From the NCBI RefSeq assembly GCF_014698475.1, contig NZ_JACJTB010000010.1:62001-126000 (forward strand): 64,000 bases of DNA, read 5' to 3'. The notes under the pieces are model-generated. The model ran no database searches. It worked only from the letters and a program-made list of their open reading frames with translations, and was not told where the DNA came from. Source of the DNA: Nostoc spongiaeforme FACHB-130. GTDB taxonomy: Bacteria > Cyanobacteriota > Cyanobacteriia > Cyanobacteriales > Nostocaceae. A program made the translations under genes and the position numbers. This document shows, piece by piece, positions 38,425-47,343 of the stretch; position 1 is the first letter of the stretch, and every line of letters starts with the position of its first letter.

Positions 38425-39849
38425 TTAATTGTTAATCTTTTTAATATCGCCATAGGCGCGATAAAAGCCGCCTCTGGCTGACTCGCGGATTTCTTGGACG
38501 AGATAGCGATCGCCTGCTTGGCGAATATCTTTAGGAAACTGCACATTCCAGTTAGAATTGTAGCCTGGGGAAATAACTCTGACGCGCAGTTGACTGCCAT
38601 CTTGAAAACACTCGACAATTACCCCATTACTTGTATCTGTAGTAGTTTCCAAAACAGCCGAAGGTGTGACTCCCTCAGTTTTTGGTGCTTTAATCACAGT
38701 TGCTTCGGGAATTGTACCAGCTTGAGCAGAGGAGATCGCATTTTCACTAGCATCAATACAAGCTAAACTTCCATCGGTAGTGACAATATAAATTCGAGAT
38801 TCGTAAAACTGCATAGATAAAGCAGAACCACAACCAGTCCCCAACTTCCACAGTCTTTCCCCGGCTTGGTTAAAGCAGTAAATCGAAGAATTATTGTCAC
38901 CCGCAAACACATATTTACCATTTTGGGCTGTAGCGCAAGAATAAACCGAGGAATCACACTTGTATACTGTTAGTGGTTGACCTTGCTTACTAAAACTATA
39001 AATTTTGCGATCGCTTGCACCAGCGTAAACTGTGGATGCTTCTTGCCAACCAAATAATACACTCCCGGCGGTTTTTTGATGCCACAGCATTCGACCTTCT
39101 TTGTTATCGTACATAGTCACTCCTTGACTATGACCGTGATAAATTCCCGCTTCATCACAGCGAACCATCCAGCCAGAACTACCTTGACTCAAGCGCGTCC
39201 ATTGTGATTCATCATCATGATCTATAGTGGTCACACCACCATTGACATCAGAGACAGCCAATAAACCATCTTTAATATCAAGCCAGAATATATCGACATT
39301 TTCATCAATTTTGTAAGCAACGCGGGGTAACTTCCCAGTCAAATCGTAGACATTACCATCATCACAGCCAGCGTAAATCCAGATATCATCAGCAACTAAA
39401 CATTTCACCCCATCAGGTAGCTTAAACTGATTGTTCACTTTACCTTCATGGTTCAAAGCAAAAACTTGACCTGCTTGATTACCTAGCCAGCAACGGTTAG
39501 CATCAATAAAAATCCCAAAAGCGGCGGAATTAGCTGCAAACTTCCACAAAATTGGCGCTTGTTTTGCTGTGGAAGCAGTACTACTCACTTCGCGGCGAGT
39601 CACAGAACGCTTTTGACGCACACCCATCACCGCTTTTTCATAGCCTTTTTTTAACTTTTCGTTAATTTTCTTCGCCGCTTCCGCCTGTGCTTTTTCTGAT
39701 GTCGGGTAAGATTTCGTCTGCGTTTGTCCCGCGTCACCAATACGACCGTAGCGGATGCTTACTTGAGTATCTTCAACAATTACCTCATAAAATTTGTGGG
39801 AACTTCCACTATCTTCTGATAACTCTAGGTAGGTTATTTCCTTAGTCAT
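38425..39849 (-). CDS. WGR domain plus beta-propeller protein
   Basis: 474 residues. The N-terminal WGR domain (about 3-78: FYEVIVEDTQVSIRYGRIGD) is followed by a basic linker, then PQQ/WD-like repeats (about 100-385) with recurring blocks such as VFAGDNNSSIYCFNQAGERL. A C-terminal domain (about 408-474) has GYNSNWNVQFPKDIR. WGR domains bind nucleic acids in PARPs and occur in bacterial proteins of unclear role. The combination with a propeller suggests a scaffold. Genes nearby do not reveal a partner. Confidence 0.82.
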   Translation of the reverse strand: MTKEITYLELSEDSGSSHKFYEVIVEDTQVSIRYGRIGDAGQTQTKSYPTSEKAQAEAAKKINEKLKKGYEKAVMGVRQKRSVTRREVSSTASTAKQAPILWKFAANSAAFGIFIDANRCWLGNQAGQVFALNHEGKVNNQFKLPDGVKCLVADDIWIYAGCDDGNVYDLTGKLPRVAYKIDENVDIFWLDIKDGLLAVSDVNGGVTTIDHDDESQWTRLSQGSSGWMVRCDEAGIYHGHSQGVTMYDNKEGRMLWHQKTAGSVLFGWQEASTVYAGASDRKIYSFSKQGQPLTVYKCDSSVYSCATAQNGKYVFAGDNNSSIYCFNQAGERLWKLGTGCGSALSMQFYESRIYIVTTDGSLACIDASENAISSAQAGTIPEATVIKAPKTEGVTPSAVLETTTDTSNGVIVECFQDGSQLRVRVISPGYNSNWNVQFPKDIRQAGDRYLVQEIRESARGGFYRAYGDIKKINN

Positions 39850-39973
39850 GACATTTTCTCGTTAGAACTGAATGTAAGCGTAACCCAACAAAATCCTAAA
39901 AATGTTGGGTTTTACTGCATTACACCCAACCTACCTGGAATGCACTGAAGATTTGCTTGATAAATCGTCTCTG

Positions 39974-40086
39974 ATACCAATTCTATGTGAGGTTGCATTT
40001 AATCTTTTATCTCTTCTTTCTTTGTGTCCTTTGCGCCCTTTGTAGTTCGTTCTTTAATTCAGTGCATCTTCATACAGAATTGGTAT
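39974..40086. mobile_element. 113-bp MITE-like element with ATACCAATTCT ends
   Basis: ATACCAATTCTATGTGA (39974-39990) is mirrored by TCATACAGAATTGGTAT (40070-40086), 15 of 17 matching. The inside holds a CTTTGTGTCCTTTGCGCCCT segment; a similar run (TCTGTGTTCTCTGTGACTCT) recurs at 40822-40850. It is non-coding and lies in the spacer before the WGR gene start, upstream of both WGR and downstream of DUF1400. Confidence 0.65.
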
Positions 40087-40109
40087 GAGATTGATAATGC
40101 ACTTAGTAC

Positions 40110-40661
40110 TTAGAGAACTTTCGCCAAACTGCTTAATCTTTCATAAACCGGGATGAGGCGATCGCCTTCTATTTCCACAGTATGATCTGGATAATGACGA
40201 ATTGCGCCTAACAGACTAATTTCCCCATCTTCTTGAATAGATTTATTTAAAGATGTTTCTAGCGCCTGTGCATCTAAATCTTCTCCAGGCGGATGCACCA
40301 CATCACCAACTTGAGCTAGTAAAATCGGCCCTGTCCAGCCAGACAGCAAGCTATTTAAATAAGCAGGTTCAGCCTTAATACCTGCGACTAAGGCTTTACG
40401 CGCTGCATCTGGGTCTTGTTTGGCCGCTTGCAAATAATTGCTAATTGTTGGGGTAGTCTTACCTGTTTGCACAAACTCGTTCAATTCTGCAACGGAAACA
40501 GGCCCTTGAAAACTCCCATACTTTAAAATCACTTGTTCAGCAGCATTAGCACTAGCACTGAATAACAAAACACTAGCACCAACTCCTAAAGCCACTGTCT
40601 GACTCAAGAATTTACTAAACTTCCACCTGGTTAATTGATTCCAAACTTGAAAAATCTGCAT
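40110..40661 (-). CDS. Secreted DUF1400 protein
   Basis: 183 residues. A signal peptide with a basic N-region and hydrophobic core (about 19-38) ends at ANA-AE. The mature part (VILKYGSFQGPVSVAELNEF, later VEIEGDRLIPVYERLSSLAKVL) resembles the cyanobacterial DUF1400 domain, which is often fused to alpha/beta hydrolases; here it stands alone. It probably acts in the periplasm or at the cell surface. Function unknown. Confidence 0.75.
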   Translation of the reverse strand: MQIFQVWNQLTRWKFSKFLSQTVALGVGASVLLFSASANAAEQVILKYGSFQGPVSVAELNEFVQTGKTTPTISNYLQAAKQDPDAARKALVAGIKAEPAYLNSLLSGWTGPILLAQVGDVVHPPGEDLDAQALETSLNKSIQEDGEISLLGAIRHYPDHTVEIEGDRLIPVYERLSSLAKVL

Positions 40662-40891
40662 TTAATTTAACTTCCTAGTGGTGTGGAGCGTACACAAGTC
40701 TAAAATATCTGAGCTTTCTGCTCACGACAACATATTAACTAGGTTATCTAATATAGATTCAGTTTGGAGAATCCACTGAGGTATGACCAACGATAGAAAT
40801 TAGATTTTCATTTCTCTCTTCTCTCTGTGTTCTCTGTGACTCTGTGGTTCGTAAATCAAATCAAAATACACTGTCGTAGACCGAACAGAAA

Positions 40892-42970
40892 TTACGAGTG
40901 AGGTTCACCCAGTAATACAATCGAGCATTTCAACTCTCTCAAGATTTGGGTCGTTACTTGACTTACACCTAAACCACCAGCTGTGCGATAACGCACAGAA
41001 CGCAACACTGCTAAATCAAAAGCTTGAGCTTCTCGAATAATTACTCTAGCGACATCATCACCTTTAACTGTCTGGATGTTAGTTTTCACCTGTAACTGAC
41101 TTTTTACCGTAATTTCCAACAATTGGGATGTAAATTTTTCTACTAAAGCTGGGGGAGTTTTGCGATCGCTCACATGCAACAATACCACCTCTGCTTGATT
41201 CACATCAGCTACAATTTGTGCGAACCTAACAGCACCAATAGTTTGTCGCGTCAAATCACCAACCGGTACCAAAATTCTTTGGATACTGGTTGGACTACTC
41301 AATAAACGTGTCACCGCCACGGGACAATGTGAAGACCAAAACACACTATCAATCACACTCCCAAACAAACGAGCGCGAAACCCTGTTGTTTGTGACCAAC
41401 CCATCACCACTAAATTCGCATTACGTTCTCGACTCGCACGACTAATTCCCAAAGCTGCATCATCATCAATGCGAATTGCTGGCGACACCTCCACATCAAA
41501 TTCTTGACTAATTTCTTGCGCCATCTTCAATCTTTTTTGACTTTGGTCTAGCGCCGTCACCAATTGCGGATCATCCATTTGAATCAAAGCTTTAGTAATC
41601 GCTAATGGGACAATTCTCCCACCTTCATGACGCGCCAATAATGCCGCCATTTCTATTAAATAACGCTGGGTTTGAGGATTGTAAATCGGCACTACTACAG
41701 TAAATTGATGTGGTTTTTCTTCTACCTCAGTTTCAGGACTTTCCCACCAAGTTGCTAGACTATCTGTTTCTAAATCTGCATCACTAACTTGTAAAGCTGT
41801 GGCAAACCTAGAAGTAATTACTGGCCCTAAAATAGCAGTCACCAGCATCAAAACAATCACACTATTTAAAACACCTTCACTGATTAACCTTTCCCCAGCA
41901 GAGTTAACAGTTTGATAAGCCACTAATGCCGCCGCTAATGTAGCTGCTACCTGCGGTAGAGATAACGACCACATTGTCAGCATTTCTGCCGTATTGTAGC
42001 GATAAAATAATTTTGCTAAAAATGCCGCAATAAATTTACTGCTAATTAAAGCTATGACGATGACCACAGTCAACCAAACCGAACTTAGAGTCTTGAGAAA
42101 TGCTGGAATATCAATCAATAACCCCATATCTACAAAGAAACATGGAATAAATAACACACTCCCAATAAACTCAATTTTCTCTTTAACTGGGCTACGTCCT
42201 AAAACATCATTAACAGCTAAACCTGCTAAAAACGCCCCAACAATTTTCTCAACCCCAATAACTTGCGCTCCCACAGAAGCCAAAAATAATGCTAGTAAAA
42301 TAAACAAGAACTGATTACTTTGTTCATCTCCTGAACGCCGAAAAAATTCCTTACCAGCCCAGTCAAAACCAAACAAAACCACAACCGAATAAATTGCCAA
42401 TCCACCCAAGAGCGTAGCTAAACTCAAGGCTGTAAATTCTCCGCCATGAATCCCTACACAAATTGCTAATACCAACAAAGCACCTGTGTCAGTAAAAATT
42501 GTTGCGCCAATGGTTACAGTCACAGCTTCATTTGTAACTACACCCAACCGACTAACAATTGGATAAGCCAATAAAGTATGGGATGCCAGTAAAGAACCAA
42601 TCAAAAAAGCAGAATTCCAACCAAAATTAAATAACCGCCCCACTAAAATACCAGCTATTAACGGCACTAAAAAAGTCAGAGTTCCAAATCCAATAGAACG
42701 ATTTCTAGTTTTGCGAAACTGCTCTAAGTCAATTTCTAAACCTGCAACAAACATCAAATAAATTTTGCCAATATCCGATAGCAGCTTGATGGTGTCTGAT
42801 TCAGAATTGAGTAAGTTTAAACCATTTTCTCCTAAAATGACACCTGCTACTAGCAAACCCACTAATCCAGGTAAACGCAATTTTTCAAATATCGGTGGTA
42901 CAGTAAAAATGACCGTGAGCAGAATAGTAAATGCAATAATTGGGCTTGCTGCTAAAGATTGGAGTGCCAT
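40892..42970 (-). CDS. CPA2 cation:proton antiporter with C-terminal universal stress domains
   Basis: 692 residues. The first 385 residues carry 11-13 membrane helices of the Na+/H+ exchanger (CPA2) type: SHTLLAYPIVSRLG, IFTDTGALLVLAI and FFVDMGLLIDIPAF. Two UspA-like domains follow (about 420-560 and 570-690), with VVMGWSQTTGFRARLFGSVI and LVPVGDLTRQT. The fusion suggests nucleotide or stress control of ion exchange. Substrate ion (Na+ or K+) cannot be told. It is monocistronic, downstream of the oxidase operon on the same strand. Confidence 0.9.
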   Translation of the reverse strand: MALQSLAASPIIAFTILLTVIFTVPPIFEKLRLPGLVGLLVAGVILGENGLNLLNSESDTIKLLSDIGKIYLMFVAGLEIDLEQFRKTRNRSIGFGTLTFLVPLIAGILVGRLFNFGWNSAFLIGSLLASHTLLAYPIVSRLGVVTNEAVTVTIGATIFTDTGALLVLAICVGIHGGEFTALSLATLLGGLAIYSVVVLFGFDWAGKEFFRRSGDEQSNQFLFILLALFLASVGAQVIGVEKIVGAFLAGLAVNDVLGRSPVKEKIEFIGSVLFIPCFFVDMGLLIDIPAFLKTLSSVWLTVVIVIALISSKFIAAFLAKLFYRYNTAEMLTMWSLSLPQVAATLAAALVAYQTVNSAGERLISEGVLNSVIVLMLVTAILGPVITSRFATALQVSDADLETDSLATWWESPETEVEEKPHQFTVVVPIYNPQTQRYLIEMAALLARHEGGRIVPLAITKALIQMDDPQLVTALDQSQKRLKMAQEISQEFDVEVSPAIRIDDDAALGISRASRERNANLVVMGWSQTTGFRARLFGSVIDSVFWSSHCPVAVTRLLSSPTSIQRILVPVGDLTRQTIGAVRFAQIVADVNQAEVVLLHVSDRKTPPALVEKFTSQLLEITVKSQLQVKTNIQTVKGDDVARVIIREAQAFDLAVLRSVRYRTAGGLGVSQVTTQILRELKCSIVLLGEPHS

Positions 42971-43231
42971 TGGTAAGTTAATTTTTGCTTAAATTAAGAT
43001 TGTAGATGCTGAATTTTTGCAGATCAGTAAAATTAAATTGTCACATTATAAGCCTTCACAGTTTTATCTTGAAAATAAAAATTTTCACATCTATACAGAG
43101 ATAGAGTGACATCATTTTCTCATAAGTTATAAGATTATTCCGAGAATATTTCAAAATGAAAAACAGAGGAAAAGGTGAATTATCCGACTCTTCCCCTGAA
43201 AATTGGCTTTGTTTTTAGACAAACTTAATAT

Positions 43232-43843
43232 TTACTGCCAAACATAGAGCATAACAAACAAGACAATCCAAATTACATCCACAAAGTGCCAAAATAGTGA
43301 AGTAGCATTCACACCAAAGTGGCCAGATTCGTAATTACCTGGAATGAAAGAACGGATCAAAATCATTAATTGCAACAGGATACCTGTTAAAACGTGTAAA
43401 CCGTGGAACCCAGTTAACAGGTAGAACATTCCGCCAAACGTTCCAGAAGTGAAACCAAAAGCCAAGTGACTCCATTCAATAGCTTGTCCGGCTAAGAAGT
43501 AACTGCCCATCGCCATTGTTGCCAGCAGATACATCCGAAAACCAGACAAATTATGACGTTGTAGGGCGCGTTCTGCCAAATAAATTACAAAGCTACTTGC
43601 AACCAACACAACAGTATTAATTGCTGGTTCTCTAACTTCTAATCCTTCTACACCAGCCGGTAGCCAGTTAGGATTTGTCAACTTATAGACAATATAGCCG
43701 GCGAAAAAACTCAAGAAAATCACACTTTCCGACAATAAGAAAACAATAAAACCAAACATTTTATTGCCTTCTTCATCATGTCCATGCTCACCACTATGAT
43801 GAGAATGATTCTGCAACTCTTCAGAAACAATATAGCTGTCCAT
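43232..43843 (-). CDS. ctaE: Haem-copper oxidase subunit III
   Basis: 203 residues, five membrane helices, with GLHVLTGILLQLMILIRS and HFVDVIWIVLFVMLYVW typical of the cyanobacterial short CoxC. The His-rich N-terminus (HSHHSGEHGHDEEGN) is notable. Last gene of the oxidase operon. A 154-bp gap with a nested hairpin separates it from ctaD. Confidence 0.93.
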   Translation of the reverse strand: MDSYIVSEELQNHSHHSGEHGHDEEGNKMFGFIVFLLSESVIFLSFFAGYIVYKLTNPNWLPAGVEGLEVREPAINTVVLVASSFVIYLAERALQRHNLSGFRMYLLATMAMGSYFLAGQAIEWSHLAFGFTSGTFGGMFYLLTGFHGLHVLTGILLQLMILIRSFIPGNYESGHFGVNATSLFWHFVDVIWIVLFVMLYVWQ

Positions 43844-43936
43844 TGGTAAAATTTTTATTCGTGTAATATTGCTTGGAAAATGCTCCGCGTAACTTTGCGC
43901 TTACCTCTGCGTTTAAAAAACTCAAATTCTAGTAGT

Positions 43937-43985
43937 GGGGACACACCAGACAGATGTCTGGCAAGTTTTACTTAACTATGTCCCC
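43937..43985. repeat. Nested hairpin in the ctaD-ctaE gap
   Basis: Outer arms GGGGACA (43937-43943) and TGTCCCC (43979-43985) enclose CCAGACA (43946-43952) and TGTCTGG (43955-43961). It could stabilise or attenuate mRNA between subunits I and III, or be a dispersed repeat. Confidence 0.55.
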
Positions 43986-43997
43986 AAATTTTCTTTG

Positions 43998-45668
43998 TCA
44001 TTGATGGTGACTATGAGTTTCTGCCACCAACGGTTCTGATTTGCCGTAACCATAAGGTTCAGAGATAACTACAGGAATTTCTTCAAAGTTCTCAACAGGT
44101 GGTGGTGAAGAAACTAACCACTCTAAACCAATTGCCCGCCAAGGGTTATCAGGTGCTTTTTCGCCTTGCATCCAAGAAATCACCATGTTGAAGATGAATG
44201 GCAAGGTAGACATACCTAACAAAAATGCACCCAGACTCGCAACGATATTCCACTGTTCATACTCTGGTGCGTAGGAAGAAACCCGACGTAACATCCCTTG
44301 CAAACCTAGTGGGTGCATTGGTAAGAAGTTGAGGTTAGTACCAATAAATGACAACCAGAAATGTAATTTACCCCAGCCTTCGTAGTACATCCGACCAGTC
44401 ATTTTGGGGAACCAGTGATAAATAGCAGCATACAAGCCCATTGTCACTGTACCAAAGAGGACGTAGTGGAAGTGTCCAACTACAAAATAGGTATTGTTAA
44501 CGTGAACATCCACAGGTACAGAAGACAGCATAATCCCTGTGATGCCTGCGAAGACAAACATGATTAATCCACCCAAGGCAAATAACATGGGTGTATTCAA
44601 ACGCAACTTACCACCCCAAATTGTCGCTACCCAAGCAAATACCTTAATACCAGTCGGTACAGACACAAACATGGTGGTCAACATGAAAATCAACCGCATC
44701 CAAGCAGGTGTACCACTGACATACATGTGGTGTACCCAAACAATGGCGCTGACGACGGCAATTAACAGTGATGAAATCGCAACGACTTTGTAACCGAATA
44801 AAGGTTTGCGAGAGTAGACAGGGAAGATTTCGGAGAAGATACCGAAAACTGGCAGGATAATCACATACACAGCCGGGTGAGAATAGAACCAGAAGTAATG
44901 CTGGAACATGACTGGGTTGCCGCCGTTGCTGGGGTTGAAAAAGCCAGTACCAACGGTGAGGTCAAGTAACAACATGACTGCGCCTGCTGTCAGGGCAGGT
45001 AAGCCAAACAATTGGATGATTTGGGCGCTGAGGACTGCCCAGACAAACAAAGGCATCCGAAAGAAGGTCATACCAGGCGCACGCATCTTGACGATGGTGG
45101 TCACAAAGTTGACAGCACCCATAATTGAGGAGACACCAGAGATGGCGACTGCCAACAACCATAAAACTTGACCGTTAATCAAGTGGCCTGTGGGATTTTG
45201 CAAACTGACGGGAGGATAAGCCCACCAACCTGCTTGGGCAGGGCCACCAGGGACAAAGAAGCTGGCCATCAACAAAATCCCGACTACAGGAACCATCCAA
45301 AAGGCGACGGCGTTGAGGCGGGGAAAGGCCATGTCTCGCGCCCCAATCATTAAGGGGACGAGGTAGTTAGCAAAACCCACTAGTGAGGGAAATGTCCACA
45401 AGAACAGCATGACTGTGCCGTGCATGGTGAACATACCGTTATATACGGTGCGGTCAATTAAGTCGGCTTCGGGGGTAATTAATTCTCCCCGCAGAATCAT
45501 GGCGAAGATCCCGCCGATGAGAAAGAAGAAAAAGGAAGTAACAAGGTATTGAATACCGATGACTTTGTGGTCGGTGCTAAAGCTGAAATATTGTTTCCAG
45601 CCTCCTGGGGTTTCGTGGTGTGGTTTCCCAACCGGTAGGCTGAGACCATCAATAGGGATGTTAGTCAT
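43998..45668 (-). CDS. ctaD: Haem-copper oxidase subunit I
   Basis: 556 residues, twelve membrane helices. Ligands seen: haem a His83 (MHGTVMLFLW), CuB/Tyr motif YSHPAVYVIILP, the HH pair in VWVHHMYVSG, and the GHFHYVLFGT pair. The Glu of A1-type enzymes (HPEVY) is replaced by the Tyr-Ser form (YSHPAVY), which marks an A2-type enzyme. It reduces O2 to water and pumps protons. It is 59 bp after ctaC. Confidence 0.95.
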   Translation of the reverse strand: MTNIPIDGLSLPVGKPHHETPGGWKQYFSFSTDHKVIGIQYLVTSFFFFLIGGIFAMILRGELITPEADLIDRTVYNGMFTMHGTVMLFLWTFPSLVGFANYLVPLMIGARDMAFPRLNAVAFWMVPVVGILLMASFFVPGGPAQAGWWAYPPVSLQNPTGHLINGQVLWLLAVAISGVSSIMGAVNFVTTIVKMRAPGMTFFRMPLFVWAVLSAQIIQLFGLPALTAGAVMLLLDLTVGTGFFNPSNGGNPVMFQHYFWFYSHPAVYVIILPVFGIFSEIFPVYSRKPLFGYKVVAISSLLIAVVSAIVWVHHMYVSGTPAWMRLIFMLTTMFVSVPTGIKVFAWVATIWGGKLRLNTPMLFALGGLIMFVFAGITGIMLSSVPVDVHVNNTYFVVGHFHYVLFGTVTMGLYAAIYHWFPKMTGRMYYEGWGKLHFWLSFIGTNLNFLPMHPLGLQGMLRRVSSYAPEYEQWNIVASLGAFLLGMSTLPFIFNMVISWMQGEKAPDNPWRAIGLEWLVSSPPPVENFEEIPVVISEPYGYGKSEPLVAETHSHHQ

Positions 45669-45727
45669 TGTTCTTTTGAAGAAACAGGGGTGTGAAGGAT
45701 TTGAGGGTGCAGGGAATTAGTTTGCTG

Positions 45728-46645
45728 TCAACCGGAATAATTAACCAAAGGAGGTGCGGCAGGTACGACGGTATCCCAACCATTTTTCACGGGTTCGTTG
45801 GCTGTTTGGGCGTATTCAGAAGCAGCTTGGTTATTGGCGGGGGCGGGTTTTTGTGTGGCGATTTTCGCCAACCATTTGTGATAGTCTTCGTCAGATTCCA
45901 CAACTACATTTGCCTGCATAGTGGCAAAGTAAGTGCCGCTATATTGGGAGTCGGTGAGGCGATATTGACCCTGGCGAATGGGGGTAAATTCAAAGTCGAT
46001 GGTATGGTTGGGAATGATGTCTTGTTTGAGGCGGAATGCCGGGATATAAAAGCCATGCAGTACATCTTCTGATTGCAGTGCTAAACGCACGCGGCGATCG
46101 CTTGGTAAATGCAATTCGGTACTGGTAACATCTTTTTCAGGGTAATGAAATACCCACGCCCATTGTTTGGCGATGACATCAATTTTTTCTACAGGTTCGC
46201 TCATCACACCTTCTTGGGGTGCAGCATAAGCTGATTCCATCCCCACGGGGTTATGCAAATGCACTAGTTGGGTGGGGCCTTGAATACCCATTTGTTCATA
46301 AACTTGGGAGCTATAACCAGCAATCCACAATACCAACATAATGGGGATGGCTGTCCAGACAACTTCCAAAGTGACGTTACCTTCAATGTGGGGGCCATCG
46401 CTGAAGTCGCCTTTTTCAGCACGATGGAAAATCACAGAATACATCAAAGTGCTGGTGACACCCAGAAAAATAAATGCACCTAATGTCACCAAAAAACTAA
46501 TCAAATCATCAATCAGATGAGATTCTGCTGCTGCTTGGGGAGGTAGCCAGGAATAGGCTTGTTTACCTATCCAGATACTGGTGATGCTAATTGCGATCGC
46601 ACCAGTAATTAAGGTTAATACGCTTAAAATCTTTGAGAATTTCAT
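45728..46645 (-). CDS. ctaC: Oxidase subunit II lacking most CuA ligands
   Basis: 305 residues: two membrane helices (about 7-27 and 50-72, plus a hydrophobic stretch near 97-111) and a cupredoxin domain. The motif that should read Cys-x-Glu-x-Cys-x3-His-x2-Met is TDSQYSGTYFATM: Asp232, Gln234, Ser236, Phe240 and Met243, so both Cys, the Glu and the His are gone; only His197 (VLHGFY) and Met243 remain. The dinuclear CuA centre cannot form, so electrons probably do not come from cytochrome c or plastocyanin by this route. This is the pattern of the cyanobacterial alternative respiratory oxidase (ARTO). Confidence 0.92.
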   Translation of the reverse strand: MKFSKILSVLTLITGAIAISITSIWIGKQAYSWLPPQAAAESHLIDDLISFLVTLGAFIFLGVTSTLMYSVIFHRAEKGDFSDGPHIEGNVTLEVVWTAIPIMLVLWIAGYSSQVYEQMGIQGPTQLVHLHNPVGMESAYAAPQEGVMSEPVEKIDVIAKQWAWVFHYPEKDVTSTELHLPSDRRVRLALQSEDVLHGFYIPAFRLKQDIIPNHTIDFEFTPIRQGQYRLTDSQYSGTYFATMQANVVVESDEDYHKWLAKIATQKPAPANNQAASEYAQTANEPVKNGWDTVVPAAPPLVNYSG

Positions 46646-46653
46646 GGGTTTTG

Positions 46654-46702
46654 GTCATTAGTCATTAGTCATTGGTCATTGGTCATTAGTCATTGGTCAT
46701 TA
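46654..46702. repeat. Seven GTCATTR heptamers inside the oxidase operon
   Basis: GTCATTA/G is repeated seven times without interruption (46654-46702), then followed by AATGAC-containing sequence (46711-46733) that can pair with it. It fills the 92-bp gap between the second DUF2231 gene and ctaC. It is a short tandemly repeated repetitive (STRR) sequence of heterocystous cyanobacteria. Confidence 0.85.
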
Positions 46703-46737
46703 ACAAAGAACAAATGACAAAGGACGAATGACAAAAG

Positions 46738-47343
46738 TTATTTGAGCATTGTGTTCAGGTCTTCGCCTAATTGCAGTAGTCTATCTGCGGTGTTGTGAAC
46801 GCCAAATTCAGCAGCTAACTGCGCTCCTAATGTGCCGTGCAGGAACATCAAAAACATAATTGCCACTCCCGCAAATAAATAGCTCCACTGCACTTCTACG
46901 TCGTAATCTTTACTCCAAGCAAAGCGTTGCCATCCTCTCCACATGGTCATACCGACAAATAAAGCGAGGAGGACAACACCACCAATACCGTGCCACAGCA
47001 TGGTTTCCATTGCTGGCATTCCCCATGCACTCTTGATATCTGTTGGTGGAGTGGCTAAGAACATTTCGTAAAAGCCAGCAGCTACGGTAAAAAAGGTGAT
47101 GGCAGTTGCCGCAACCATGTTGTACCAGCCCACATCAAAGAAGTTGGCTCGTTCAACAGTAATTGCTAAAAATTTGAATACCCATTTTTGCATGGGGAAC
47201 AAAACACCGACGATATCAAAGGTAATACCAATGATGAATAGACCAATGGTCAGATGCACCAAATTTGGGTGAATAGGCAGAGTGTAAGGTAGTCCGTTAG
47301 CGCCTATTTCTACGTTTAATTGATTAATTAGTTCTGAATTCAT
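46738..47343 (-). CDS. DUF2231 membrane protein, second of pair
   Basis: 201 residues with four membrane helices (about 28-50, 76-96, 116-136, 154-172). Conserved His: 25 and 30 (IHPNLVH), 118 (LWHGIGG) and 183 (GVH), each shared with the preceding paralogue, plus His169. Such His could bind haem, but that is inference. Its ATG overlaps the stop of the upstream gene by 4 bp (ATGA), indicating translational coupling. Similar small genes precede the cox3 oxidase genes of Anabaena. Confidence 0.82.
   Translation of the reverse strand: MNSELINQLNVEIGANGLPYTLPIHPNLVHLTIGLFIIGITFDIVGVLFPMQKWVFKFLAITVERANFFDVGWYNMVAATAITFFTVAAGFYEMFLATPPTDIKSAWGMPAMETMLWHGIGGVVLLALFVGMTMWRGWQRFAWSKDYDVEVQWSYLFAGVAIMFLMFLHGTLGAQLAAEFGVHNTADRLLQLGEDLNTMLK

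Noticed and set aside
45692-46072. 126-codon plus-strand ORF
   Set aside because: Antisense shadow of ctaC, whose own frame has family motifs throughout.
46654-46702. CRISPR-like array
   Set aside because: Units are contiguous heptamers without spacers, so it is a tandem repeat, not CRISPR. No cas genes in the window.
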